Assembly (NCBI GenBank): GCA_022495995.1
Contig: JAFEMH010001468.1
Span: forward strand, 186,001-250,000
Direction: 5' to 3'
Source: Adenophora triphylla var. japonica
Taxonomy: Eukaryota; Streptophyta; Magnoliopsida; Asterales; Campanulaceae
DNA: 64,000 nucleotides
Shown here one piece after another: positions 10,696 through 21,215 of the stretch; within the stretch, counting starts at the first letter, position 1, and every line of letters starts with the position of its first letter. The notes below the pieces were generated by a model. It made no database searches and was not told where the DNA came from. It saw only the letters and a program-made list of their open reading frames with translations. Made by a program: the position numbers and the translations under genes.

Positions 10696-12084
10696 ATGGC
10701 TAAGCTTCATGATAAAAAAGTATCTGAAACGGTGGTTCTAATGGTGCCCTTTCCAGCCCAAGGTCATCTTAATCAACTTCTCCACCTTTCCCGCCTTCTC
10801 TCTTCCTACAATTTACCCATCAATATCATCTCCACCATCACCCACGCACGCCAAGCTAAGCTCCGAATCCATGGTTGGGACCCTCTCACCGCCTCCCTTA
10901 TCCAATTTCACGACTTCCCAACCCCTCATTTCCCCTCCCCTCCACCTGATCCTAACGCGTCAACAAAATTCCCATCCCATCTATTGCCATCTTTCGAGGC
11001 ATCATCTCATCTTCGTGATCCGTTTCATAAACTATTGATCAGTCTGTCCAAGTCGGCGAAAAGGGTGGTGGTGATTTTTGATAGTTTGATGAGTACAATT
11101 GTCCAAGATCTTGAGTCAGTTCCAAAGGCTGAGGGGTATAAATTCATTGGTTGTTCTGCATTTACTCTTCTTAGCCATTTATGGGAAGATAAGGGAAGGC
11201 CCAATCTGGATATTGATGATGAAGAAGTATTGAAAGAAACTCCTTCAATTGAAGGTTGCTATAGCAGAGAAGCCTTGGAGTTTATCATATCTCGAAGTTC
11301 ACCGTCTATGAAGTTTTCTTCGGATACTATATGTGATACGAGCAAGGTATTTGAAGGGGAATACCTCAAACTTCTTGAAGGGATAACCAAAACCAGGGTG
11401 TGGGCTATGGGACCATTTAATCCTGTTAAGTTGAATACAAATAAACGTCACGAATGCTTGGATTGGCTTGACAAACAAGAGATGAATTCAGTGATTTACG
11501 TCTCGTTTGGGACAACTACTTCACTTGGGGATGAACAAATTCTTGAATTGGCAAATGGGTTAGAAGCGAGTGGGGTGAAATTCATTTGGGTTTTGAGAGA
11601 TGCCGATAGAGGTGATATTTTTGAAGGAAAACCGATGAGGAAAATTGAGTTGCCAATTGGGTATGAAGATCGGTTGAAAGGGAAGAGAATGGTGGTGAGA
11701 GATTGGGTACCCCAATCGGAGATTTTGGAGCACCGTTCCACGGGTGGATTTATGAGTCATTGTGGGTGGAATTCTTGTATGGAGAGTATAACTATGGGAG
11801 TGCCAATATTGGCTTGGCCAATGCATTCGGACCAGCCGAGAAATGCTACCCTTGTTACAAAAGGACTCAAAGTTGGTATTTTTGTGAGGGATTGGGAAAC
11901 TCGAGATGAGTTAGTGAAGTCTTTAGCGGTTGAACATGTTGTCAGGAGATTGATGACTTCGAGCGAAGGGGGTGACATAAGGTTGAGGGCCGCTGAGCTT
12001 GGTGGTGCAGTACGACAGTCAATGGAGGAGAGCGGTGTTTCGAGGTTAGAATTGGATGCATTTGCTGCCCATATTACTAGATAA
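10696..12084 (+). CDS. UDP-glycosyltransferase, zeatin O-glucosyltransferase-like (UGT93-type), copy 1
   Basis: A single-exon family 1 glycosyltransferase of 462 residues, the usual length. Such enzymes move sugar from a UDP-sugar to a small hydrophobic acceptor in the cytosol; this subfamily includes cytokinin (zeatin) O-glucosyl- and O-xylosyltransferases. The N-terminal motif VPFPAQGHLNQ gives the catalytic His at residue 24, with a partner Asp near 129 (VVIFDSLM). The PSPG donor box runs from residue 337 to 380 (starts WVPQSEILEH, contains HCGWNS, ends HSDQ). The final Gln is typical of UDP-glucose users. The box has E and R where the other two copies have G and P (EHRS versus GHPS). An upstream in-frame ATG (10636) adds 20 residues not shared by relatives and lies before the TATA box, so 10696 is preferred. 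The frame is intact. The acceptor is not deducible from sequence. Confidence 0.93.
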   Translation: MAKLHDKKVSETVVLMVPFPAQGHLNQLLHLSRLLSSYNLPINIISTITHARQAKLRIHGWDPLTASLIQFHDFPTPHFPSPPPDPNASTKFPSHLLPSFEASSHLRDPFHKLLISLSKSAKRVVVIFDSLMSTIVQDLESVPKAEGYKFIGCSAFTLLSHLWEDKGRPNLDIDDEEVLKETPSIEGCYSREALEFIISRSSPSMKFSSDTICDTSKVFEGEYLKLLEGITKTRVWAMGPFNPVKLNTNKRHECLDWLDKQEMNSVIYVSFGTTTSLGDEQILELANGLEASGVKFIWVLRDADRGDIFEGKPMRKIELPIGYEDRLKGKRMVVRDWVPQSEILEHRSTGGFMSHCGWNSCMESITMGVPILAWPMHSDQPRNATLVTKGLKVGIFVRDWETRDELVKSLAVEHVVRRLMTSSEGGDIRLRAAELGGAVRQSMEESGVSRLELDAFAAHITR

Positions 12085-13283
12085 ATCTGTATTGTTGACA
12101 CTATATAGCAAAGCCCTGAGGAACACCGACATCAAAAACGACTATCCATGTGTTACCCATATATAATTTGCTATACATGAGATGATCAAAATAATGGATT
12201 GTTGTTTCTTCTTTGGATTTTCCTAGTTAAATCATGTTCTACGTAAAAAAAAAAAATTTCATATGCTATGCATTGTTGCATTTTTTTATTTTCTACAAAG
12301 TGTCAACTATATTGACAGTATTTAGACTACATGATCAAATTACTCAACAAGAAGAAAAACTGCTGTTAGCGGCTGCCAAACCATTGCATAAGCTCAGGAT
12401 ACCGTCGCATATTATACTGCGGTGGTAAATGCTGTCACAAATACCATTGCAACATTTGTCGCTAAAACTTATGTAGGTATTTTATACGACAGTTATTTTC
12501 ATATTATAAAAGACTCAATCTTTATTCAATTTATATGTAAAATAATAAGCCATCATTATATAAAGAATATGCGACACTTTATAGTCGCATATAAATGATT
12601 CCAACGACTGGTTTCCTGTCACTTAAGGTATTTTATCATCAGATAATATATTGCCATTGCAAGACTAATTAAGAATGTAAATCCTGATTAATGAAGTTAT
12701 CACTATACAATTAGGCAGTGCCACGTGTAGTTCCTCGCTTAAGTGAGTTAGATATATCAAATTCAAACAAATAGAAAAGTTAATTTGATGTTAAAACAGA
12801 ACGGCAAAGCGGCAGATCCACAACGATGGGTTGTTGAGACTTGGTTATGCTAAGTCCACTTTAAAATGTCATTGATAAAGTTATCACTATACAATTAGGC
12901 ATTGATGTTAATTAGTCTCAACAATCTAATTAGTCCCATATTCCTACATAAAACTCTAATGTATTCATTGATTGATGTTCATTTTCTGATACAATCTAGA
13001 CCAGGATATATATTGACAAAATGTCACGCTCGACCACAACGATGGGTTGTTGTTTTTATTGATCGATCAGAGAAGCTTCGAACTATTTCGTGACTCCGTA
13101 TGTACTAATTATTACCTTACATGGTAGAGAAGATGAAGGACGGCAATTCATATGACTAGATTTTTTTACCTTTTGCTAGAGCTTGGAATTGAAGGTGACA
13201 GACAGGTTGACGAACTATTCTCTTTCAAAGTAGAATCATGGGCGGACACAGGGAGGGCCAAGCAGGTACATTAGGCCCTGCTT

Positions 13284-13286
<3 letters not shown>

Positions 13287-13321
<35 letters not shown>
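13287..13321 (+). repeat. Poly-T tract, 35 bases
   Basis: It is preceded by GGGCGGACACAGGGAGGGCC (13240-13259), which resembles the ends of widespread plant repeats that close with a GGGGCGGA-type word. The tract may be the tail of such an element; the far end was not found, so only the homopolymer is certain. Confidence 0.6.
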
Positions 13322-13324
<3 letters not shown>

Positions 13325-13338
13325 TATGCTTGTCATTA

Positions 13339-13470
13339 CTCCCTCTGTATTATGCTTGTCATTACTCTTTCTCTCTCCCAAAATAAATGTCCATTTTTTT
13401 TCTTTCAATTTTGCTCTTGATTCAAGAGTAAATTTGAAACTTTTTTTCGACATTCATTTAGGGACGGAAG
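13339..13470 (+). mobile_element. Degenerate Stowaway-like MITE
   Basis: It starts CTCCCTCTGT and ends GGGACGGAAG, both variants of the Tc1/mariner Stowaway terminus CTCCCTCCGTCCC. It is flanked by TA on both sides (13337-13338, 13471-13472). It is about 132 bp long with imperfect terminal repeats, so it is an old or internally deleted copy. Confidence 0.55.
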
Positions 13471-13693
13471 TATTTTTTTTTGTATTTAGACATGTCATAC
13501 TAACTACTTGGACTTACATAATTGTTCATTGTTCCTATAGTGCTTGATGTTTTGATTTTGTTTCGGATATTAAGCAAAATGGTAACTATTTGTAATTTCT
13601 GTTGTAGCTAAGATTTTTTCTCCACCACTGAGTAGAATAATAGTATTTATATGATATGAATTAAATAAATTTGATCTTCTGAATTGCTAACAC

Positions 13694-13700
13694 TATATAT
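13694..13700 (+). promoter_or_regulatory. TATA box of the second UGT gene
   Basis: TATATAT lies 69 bp before the ATG at 13769, giving a leader of roughly 40 nt. Confidence 0.5.
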
Positions 13701-13768
13701 TTGACAAAGTCACATAACTAACTTCTTACAAGACTCTTGTAAAGGGCTATCATAAATCAGCATATCCA

Positions 13769-15181
13769 ATGGACAATCTCCAGAATGGTGAGAAACAATC
13801 TGAAATGGTTGTGGTTATGGTGCCCTTTCCAGCTCAAGGCCATCTCAACCAGCTTCTCCACCTCTCTCATCTCCTCTCTTCCTACAACTTGCCCATCAAT
13901 TTCTTTTCCACCACCTCACATATCCGCCAAGTCAAGCTTCGAATCCATGGTTGGGACCCTCTCTCCGCCTCCCGTATCAACTTTCATGAATCCCAAGTCC
14001 CTCATTTCCCCTCTCCTCCACCGGACCCTAACGCCCCAACAAAATTCCCAACCCATCTTTTACCATCCTTTGAGGCATCATATCATCTTCGCCAGCCGTT
14101 AATCAAACTACTTACCACTCTCTCGAAATCAGCTAAAAGGGTTATTGTAATTTATGATAATCTTATGGGCACTGTTGTTCAGGACGTTGCCTCAGTTCCA
14201 AATGCGGAGGCCTACATGTTCATTCCGTGTTCAGCATTTAATGTTTTCTGGACCATGTGGGAACGTATGGGAAAACCTGATGTAGATTTTGATAAAGAAG
14301 TACGAAAAGAAGTTCCTTCTCGCGAGGGTTGTTATAGTAGAGAGTCCATGGAGTTTTTGCAATCTCGAGATATGTCAACCTTGCCTATGAAGTTCCACTC
14401 TGGTATACTTTATGATACTTGCAAAATAATTGAAGGGGAATACCTTGATTTAATAGGAAAATTGGAAAAAATTATAGGTATGAGTAAATCCAAGATATGG
14501 GCTGTAGGGCCATTTAATCCGGTCAAGATGACTACAAACAACCGTCACAAATGCTTGGAATGGCTAGATGAGCAGGAGACAAAGTCCGTTATATATATCT
14601 CTTTTGGGACTACAACTTCATTATCAAATGAACAAATACAAGAAATCGCAAATGGCTTGGAAGCTAGTGGGGTAAAGTTCATTTGGGTATTGAGAGATGC
14701 AGATAGAGGAGATATTTTCAATGGAGAAGAAGTTAGAAGAGTTGAGTTGCCAAAAGGGTACGAAGAGAGATTGAAAGGTAAGGGAATTGTTGAGAGAGGT
14801 TGGGTGCCACAATTGGAAATTTTAGGGCACCCTTCGACGGGTGGGTTTATGAGTCATTGCGGGTGGAATTCATGTATGGAAAGTGTTACAATGGGAGTGC
14901 CAGTAGCAGCTTGGCCCATGCACTCAGACCAGCCAAGAAATGCTGCTCTTATAACTAAAGCACTGAAATCGGGTATACTTGTTAGGGATTGGGACGATCG
15001 GGATGAGGTGGTGAGTTCTCTAACAATTGAAAATGTTGTAAGGAGATTGATAATCTCAAAAGATGGGGAGGCAATAAGGAAGAGGGCGGCTGAGCTTGGT
15101 GGTGCTGTACGGCAGTCCATGGAGGAGGGTGGAGCAACGCGTATAGAACTGGATTCATTCGTTGCTCACATTGTAAACTAG
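13769..15181 (+). CDS. UDP-glycosyltransferase, zeatin O-glucosyltransferase-like (UGT93-type), copy 2
   Basis: An intact, intronless gene of 470 residues. The catalytic His is at residue 25 in VPFPAQGHLNQ. The PSPG donor box spans residues 345-388 (starts WVPQLEILGH, contains HCGWNSCMES, ends HSDQ). Compared with copy 1 the box differs at 6 of 44 positions. N-terminal acceptor-side segments are also very alike (both have KLRIHGWDPL and HFPSPPPDPNA), while residues about 150-240 diverge most, as expected where acceptor specificity evolves. Copy 2 lies 1.7 kb downstream of copy 1 on the same strand, a tandem duplicate. A soluble cytosolic enzyme is expected; no signal peptide or membrane segment is seen. 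Cytokinin O-glucosylation is the family precedent, but related members act on phenolics, so the substrate is open. Confidence 0.95.
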   Translation: MDNLQNGEKQSEMVVVMVPFPAQGHLNQLLHLSHLLSSYNLPINFFSTTSHIRQVKLRIHGWDPLSASRINFHESQVPHFPSPPPDPNAPTKFPTHLLPSFEASYHLRQPLIKLLTTLSKSAKRVIVIYDNLMGTVVQDVASVPNAEAYMFIPCSAFNVFWTMWERMGKPDVDFDKEVRKEVPSREGCYSRESMEFLQSRDMSTLPMKFHSGILYDTCKIIEGEYLDLIGKLEKIIGMSKSKIWAVGPFNPVKMTTNNRHKCLEWLDEQETKSVIYISFGTTTSLSNEQIQEIANGLEASGVKFIWVLRDADRGDIFNGEEVRRVELPKGYEERLKGKGIVERGWVPQLEILGHPSTGGFMSHCGWNSCMESVTMGVPVAAWPMHSDQPRNAALITKALKSGILVRDWDDRDEVVSSLTIENVVRRLIISKDGEAIRKRAAELGGAVRQSMEEGGATRIELDSFVAHIVN

Positions 15182-15444
15182 CTAGACAACTGTTTTAAGC
15201 AAGTGTTTAGTTTTATTTTTCTATCTTTCTTTCATGCTTGAAGATCTTAATCAGTTTAATTTTTTGGGCATAAAAACACAGACTTTTAAGTATACATATT
15301 AATTTAATATTTTCGGGCATGCTTTATATGAAAATATCATGAGGCAACCTATTCCCAAACAAACAATATTACATGATCAGAAAGAAAAAAAATAAAGTAC
15401 TGTAGTCTGTAGGTAGCAAATGGTGCGATTGACCAACACATATA
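15182..15444 (+). other. 3' flank of UGT copy 2
   Basis: AT-rich 3' untranslated and intergenic sequence up to the MITE. Nothing else is recognised. Confidence 0.5.
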
Positions 15445-15726
15445 CTCCCTCCGTCCCACCTCACTTGACACCCAAGAGGTGGGCACAAGAACTAAGAAAA
15501 AAGAATAAAATAAAAAAAATGTGTGGTAGAAAATGAAGAGAGAGAATGAGTGGGGTAAATAGTAGTGTTGGTTGAATAAATTGAGTGGTCGAAAATGAAG
15601 AGAGAGAATGAGTGGTGAGGTAGAGTGAATATAAAATTATAAAAAGTAGGCTATTTTGGGAAATGTCAAGTGAGCTGGGACGGATCAAAATGGAAATAAG
15701 TGTCAAGTGAGCTGGGACGGAGGGAG
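15445..15726 (+). mobile_element. Stowaway MITE (Tc1/mariner-derived)
   Basis: 282 bp with perfect terminal inverted repeats: it begins CTCCCTCCGTCCCA and ends TGGGACGGAGGGAG. The TA target duplication is present on both sides (15443-15444, 15727-15728). The 3' terminal word GTCAAGTGAGCTGGGACGGA also occurs 44 bp inside (about 15664-15683), a local duplication of the terminus. No coding capacity. Confidence 0.92.
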
Positions 15727-15891
15727 TATATGCAACATACTTTCACTTTCACTTTTTTTTTTTTTCCATACAATGCAATTTACTCTTTAGTGATTTAATT
15801 GTCAATGACTTAAGAAAGGAGAAAATCAAAACGAATGAGTGTTGTTAATATTATTGCCAATACTAAAAAAAACAATGTTCACACCAATCCA

Positions 15892-16680
15892 AAAATACAA
15901 AAGAATAGAAATTCTGAACCATAAAAAATTAACCACTACCGGAGAAGAGGATGCAGTTTATACTCTGTGTCTTTTGATCCTACAACATTTTGTAGGAACT
16001 ACATCTCCAATTGGTGAGAAGTTGCAAACACTTCTCCAAAACTATAGGTGTCCTTCTTTATCCTATTTTAGATGGTATAAAGATACATTCTTATCTAGGG
16101 TTTATCAATTAACCAATCCTAATTCAACCCATTAGAAATCTAAATTTATAGATGGCCTACCTCATCTTTTTGCTGAAAAGGTTCGGCAATTCTTAAGAAT
16201 AAAAAATGATGGAATAAATATAAACTATTCTGATTTAACATATGGACAACTAATTAGTAGTTGTATAAACGAAAGATTAGCTTTGTGTAATGACATTAAG
16301 CTAAAAATAAAATAAAAAAGCAAAAAAAATCAGAAAAACATCAACTTGGTGAATTCTGTGAACAATTTGCTTTTGACCTAGGAAAACCACTTAGGCCCAC
16401 AAAGAATACTAAAGTCAAGAAAAAACATAAAATTTTTTATAAGAATAATAAATCTTATAAAAATAAAGCAAAATATTAAGAAAATCCTTACAAAAAGAAT
16501 TATAAAAGACATTATTATAAGGCTAAACCCAAGTAAAAGGGAAAATCATTTATGCCGACTAAAGGAAAAGAAATGCAAAAAGCTTGATATAAGCTGCCAC
16601 AAATGTGGTAAGATTGGTCATTATGCTAATCAATGTTGGACTAAGAAAGCCCTTAATGAGATAGAAGATGAACAATTACT
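15892..16680 (+). pseudogene. Pararetrovirus copy A: 3' part of coat protein, decayed
   Basis: Homologous to 24020-24840 of copy B. It carries the conserved coat segment DLTYGQLISSCINE near 16237-16275 and a Lys-rich stretch. A CCHC zinc knuckle follows (CHKCGKIGHYANQCW, near 16595-16640). Several in-frame stops and frame changes break it. The copy begins abruptly within this domain at about 15892, the left breakpoint of the integration. Confidence 0.8.
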
Positions 16681-16699
16681 TTCACAATTAGAAAAAGTA

Positions 16700-19210
16700 A
16701 TGCTTATAAGTTCTAATTCAGAACAAGAATCCTCTATTGAAGAAGATTTAGAATTAAATTATGAAACTTCTTCAGAATCATCATCCCTTGACAAAAAGGA
16801 TTGGCAATGCAACGAAATAAGTTATTGGAAATCTATATTAGATATGTATGGCCTAAATGGTATAAATGCCGACCAAGAGAAGGCATTAAAAGTAATAGAA
16901 TCAATTACTGATTTTGATTTAAAGAAAAAAATGATTAAAATCTTAATTAAGGAAAATAAGGAGTCTCCTTTAATAATACAAGCCCCTTACTAATTAAGTG
17001 AGATTTTGCATAGATTTCAACAATCTAATGTTAAAGAAACACCTGTTTCGATTGTTGATTAAAAAAAAGAAATAAATCTATTAAAATCTGAAATATCTCA
17101 GATTAAACAAAACAATGAAGTTTTATCAACAAGAATAACCTTGTTAGAAACAAAATCTCCTAAAAAATTAAAGGAAATACAAGATGTTGTTTCCACCCGT
17201 AATACTGACTAATATGTTGCTTCTATCCGTAATACTGATAAAATTGAATATCTAAATCTTTTAAAACAAGTTACATCACAAAAATAGTTTGTTAGAATAA
17301 CTCTAGTAATTAATATAGATTTTATCTTAAATAATGCATTAGCACTAATAGATAGTGGTGCTGATTTAAATTGTTTACAAGAATGAATAATTCCTACTAA
17401 ATATTTCTCAAAAACAACCCAATCTCTGATCCAGGCAGGAGGAGATAAATTAAGAATTAAATATAAATTGCCATATGCCTATATTTGTAATCAAGATGTT
17501 TGCTTACGAACATCTTTTATTCTGGTTAAGGGTCTTACCCATAAAATTATATTAGGAACTCCGTTCCTCCATAATATTATGCCAATAAATAATATTGACC
17601 AAACATGATTCTCTACCAGAATAGATGGAAAAGAGATTACCTTTGAATTTATAACAAATTCTCAAACTCGTATGCTTAAGGAGGTTAGGGATATTCTTTT
17701 AAATAAAGAAAAACAATTATGTTTTCTTAGAGAAGACATAGGAATTTTAAAAATAAATGAACAACTCAAAAAGAGTAATGTTCAAAGTCAAATCAAATTA
17801 ATTGAACAACAATTCAATAAAGAGGTATGTAATGACTTACCTAATGCATTTTAGGACAGAAAGAAACATTTTGTTTCTTCTTTACCTTATATATATGATT
17901 TTGATGAAAAACAAATACCTACAAAGTCTAGGCCAGCTCAAATGAATCGTGAGTATTTAGAATTATGTAAAAACGAAATAAATTCTCTTCTAGAGAAAAA
18001 AAATAATTCGTAAATCTAAATCCCCTTGGAGTTGTACAAATTTCTATGTAAACAAAGCAGCTGAAAAGGAACGAGGTATTCCTAGATTAGTAATCAATTA
18101 TAAACCACTTAATAAAGTGTTGAAATGGATGGTATCCAATTCCTAATAAAAAAGATTTATTAGATAGATTAAATGATGATTTAGTATTTTCTAAATTTGA
18201 TATGAAATCTAGATATTGACAGATTCAAATTAATGAAACTGATAGATACAAGACTGCATTCACTGTTTCATTTGGACATTTTAAATGGAATGTTGTCCCA
18301 TTCGAATTAAGAAATACTCCTTCTGAATTTCAGAATATTATGAATGATATATTTAATCCTTATACAGAATTTATAATTGTCTACATTGATGATGTTTTAT
18401 TATTTTCTAAAACCATTGAACAACATATAAAACATTTAAAAATATTTAAAAATTTGATAATATATAATGGTTTAGTAATATCTGCCCCTAAAATGAAATT
18501 ATTCCAAACCCAGGTTAGATTTTTAGGACATATAATCAATCAAGGAAAAATTATTCCTATAAATAGAAGTATTGAATTTGCTTCAAAATTTCCTGATATC
18601 ATAACTGATACAAAGCAATTACAAAGATTTTTGGGAAGTTTAAATTATATTTCAGACTATTATGAAAACTTAGCAAAAGATACAGCTATGCTGTATTCTA
18701 GACTTAAGAAAAGTCCTAAATTATGGACAGAGGAACATTCTCAAGTGGTTAGGACAATCAAAGCTAAGGTAAAATGTTTACCTTGTCTATCTCTAGCCAA
18801 TCCAAAATATTTCAAAATAGTTGAAACAGATGCTTCTAATATAGGATATGGAGGTATCTTAAAGCAGTAAATCCAGAAACTTCAAAAGAAGTTTAAGTAA
18901 GATTTACATCAGGAAAATGGAATCCCACTCAATCGAAATATTCGACTATTAAGAAAGAAATGCTTTCTATTATTAAATGTATTTCAAAATTTCAAGATGG
19001 TTTATTAAATAATTTTTTTTTTTGCTAAGAATTGATTGTAGTTCAGCAAAATTAATTATTGAAAAGGATGTTAAAAACCTTGTGGCAAAACAAATTTTTG
19101 CTGGTTGGCAAGCTCAGCTTTCTGCCTTTGAATTTGATATTCAATATATAAAAGGAGAAAATAATTCTTTTGTTGATCACTTAACCCGGGAATTTTTACA
19201 GGGCGAATGA
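16700..19210 (+). pseudogene. Pararetrovirus copy A: protease, reverse transcriptase and RNase H, decayed
   Basis: It reads, in order: an acidic Ser-rich linker (16700-16900), an aspartic protease with LIDSGADLNCLQE near 17346-17384, an RT, and an RNase H. The RT palm is in the frame at 18340-18870, with YIDDVL near 18384-18401. RNase H starts with VETDASNIGYGG near 18820-18855 and ends near 19210. At least eight stops or shifts interrupt it. Several (TAG for TGG, TAA for CAA, compared with copy B) are G:C to A:T changes, consistent with decay of methylated cytosines. The final frame (19022-19210) ends in a TGA that overlaps the start of the next ORF as ATGA. Confidence 0.85.
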
Positions 19211-20579
19211 CAACCCTTAATAGGGGAAGAGGACGTGGCTTTGGCCGTGGCCGAGGATATGGGAGTAGCAATATGCTACCTCATCAAGAACCAACTGTTC
19301 CTCTGATAGGAGACTGAACAGTATACCAAAATAGGGCAAGGAATGTGCAGCAATTACCTGCACTACCAAGAAAGGAAGAAATTGCTTCCACTTCATCCAA
19401 TAAGATAATATCTTATAAGGATATAACAGTTACTGAGAATTCTCAGGAACATGAATATTTTGAAAATCCTGTCACAAAGAAAATTATGTATATTGAGGAT
19501 GAAGATATCCAGATAGCTCATAATAATGGGTGTTAAAAAAAGCAAGATATCTCGAAACAAGAGGATATCAAGGCTTACAGAGGCAAGCCAAACTTGGAAA
19601 TCTTGTTGAAAGTTACTGAATCAGTAACTATTACACATCACTTTACCAATAATAATCCTGAAAGTTTTATAAATTTCAGCAAATGCCATATCAATAAGAT
19701 ATTGCTCCCAAGAGAATGGGGATTGAATCCAAATGGAGAAAAAGCTATACGAATAGCTGAGGGAAAATATATTTATTTTAATTATTGGGATTATATCCAA
19801 GATTTTTCAAAGGTATTTTATTATCAAAATCCCAAGAACAAACATTCTTGGTTTTTTTTACAATAAATCCAGAAATTCTGGATAAACCAGTTCCAAATTG
19901 GGTTTACGAATGGTGGTCAAAATTTGGCCCTTCCTTGAAAATATTACCCAAAGAAATTATGAATTTATATAATCCATTGTGTGAAAATAGTCCACTAATT
20001 TCAAAATTGCAAACTGAGAAATTGATTTTTGGGCAATGTCCTTTCTTATTTTTTGTAAAATTCCAAATCCCATGGATTTGGAGATGGACAATTTCCATCT
20101 CTTTTTATAAACAAAATATTCCCATGATACAAAGAAATTTCTTTTATAAATGGTGGAATAAAATGGGTACAAAAGATATCCAAAAAATAGCAGTTAATAT
20201 TAAAGCTGTTATTACTGGTGATCAGAATAAGGGTCCCAAGGAACAAAGCTTTCAACCATCAGCAATGTCTAATATGAGAAGCTATTTCCAGAAGAAATAT
20301 CCAATGGAATTAGAAGAACAAATAATGGTTCGAGTTCTAGAATACATGAAGAACCAATTCCTTAACACCTTCCCTACTCAATCATCAAAGGGAGACGATG
20401 AATCAATGAAGGCTGTTTCATCTCAGGGATCAATGGATTCAATTAATGCTTTTAATTGTCTTGCAGTTGAAACTCAACCAGAGGAGCCTACACCAGAAGA
20501 TGTCTGGGATGCTCTAATAGAGTCAATATCTCAGCAAATGAGAAATTCTAAGGGGAAAGCCCCAGTTAACAAAGATTAA
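19207..20579 (+). pseudogene. Pararetrovirus copy A: second ORF, unknown function, with Gly-Arg-rich N-terminus
   Basis: It starts at ATG 19207, overlapping the polyprotein stop in an ATGA arrangement that would suit termination-reinitiation. The N-terminus is GRGRGFGRGRGYG, an RNA-binding-like Gly/Arg tract. The middle is rich in Trp and aromatic residues (YIYFNYWDYIQDF, FYYQNPKNKHSWFF, WVYEWWSKFGPS, FYKWWNKMG). The C-terminus (about 20380-20579) is acidic and Ser/Gln-rich. Breaks are stops at 19315 and 19534 and a frameshift at the eight-T run near 19852-19859. The protein resembles the second ORF I recall from florendovirus-type endogenous viruses, whose function is not known to me. Only copy A retains it in full; fragments recur in the inverted junction. 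Confidence 0.7.
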
Positions 20580-21138
20580 ATGACTCTGCTCACACCGACT
20601 TTTGATACGCTTAAACAGCGAGAAAAGAAAATTAAAAAGAAAATTAAACTTCTTAATACCCAAATAAATGAGGAAAGAAGACGAAGGACAGTTCAAAAAA
20701 TTCGAACCAGTTTAGAAAATGCTCTAAACAATTTGCTAGAATCAAATTGACAGAGGCTAAAGTTAAATCTAATGCTCATACAGCTCCAGCATCTCAACAA
20801 CATCACGGGATGAAATTCAAAGAAATATTGATATCGGCAAATGGGGCCCACTTCAGCAATAATTTATGCTTTAGACAGCAAGAATCTTTGCTTTATTAAA
20901 GTAGTATTAAAGTTTTTTAGTTTTTTGTTCTGTATTCATTATTAAAATTGTCGATGGGGCCCAACGAGTACCCGACATCAATAATGTCATCTTTACTTTT
21001 GTAAAAGTTGTTTGTTTTCTTACTTTTGTAAAAGTTGTTTGCCCGGGCTTGTTTGGACAAGCATATTATATCTCTATATATAGAGATTTTGATTTCAGTT
21101 GTAAACACAATTTGATTAATAGAAGAAAAAAATTCTAT

Positions 21139-21181
<43 letters not shown>

Positions 21182-21215
21182 AATATACTCTCTCTCTCTC
21201 TTTCACACACACATT
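20580..21215 (+). promoter_or_regulatory. Pararetrovirus intergenic region with promoter-like sequence
   Basis: Non-coding region after the second ORF. It has a TATATATA box at 21075-21082 set in the perfect 16-bp palindrome TCTCTATATATAGAGA (21071-21086), GGGGCCC words (about 20845, 20956), and a CT microsatellite (about 21141-21178, then 21190-21201). In caulimovirids the genomic promoter lies in this position. The initiator-tRNA-Met primer site (TGGTATCAGAGC) usual for the family is not visible here or in 22200-22640. Confidence 0.6.

Larger units (their letters stand above)
12085..13693 (+). other. Intergenic region between UGT copies 1 and 2
   Basis: AT-rich, with no gene recognised. 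It contains a 24-bp direct repeat (12694-12717 and 12878-12901), a 19-bp direct repeat (12818-12836 and 13034-13052), a G-box CACGTG at 12722-12727 about 1 kb upstream of copy 2, a 35-base T-run at 13287-13321, and a degenerate MITE. GCGAC/GTCGC words recur at about 12400-12610, possibly an old unclassified DNA element. Confidence 0.6.
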
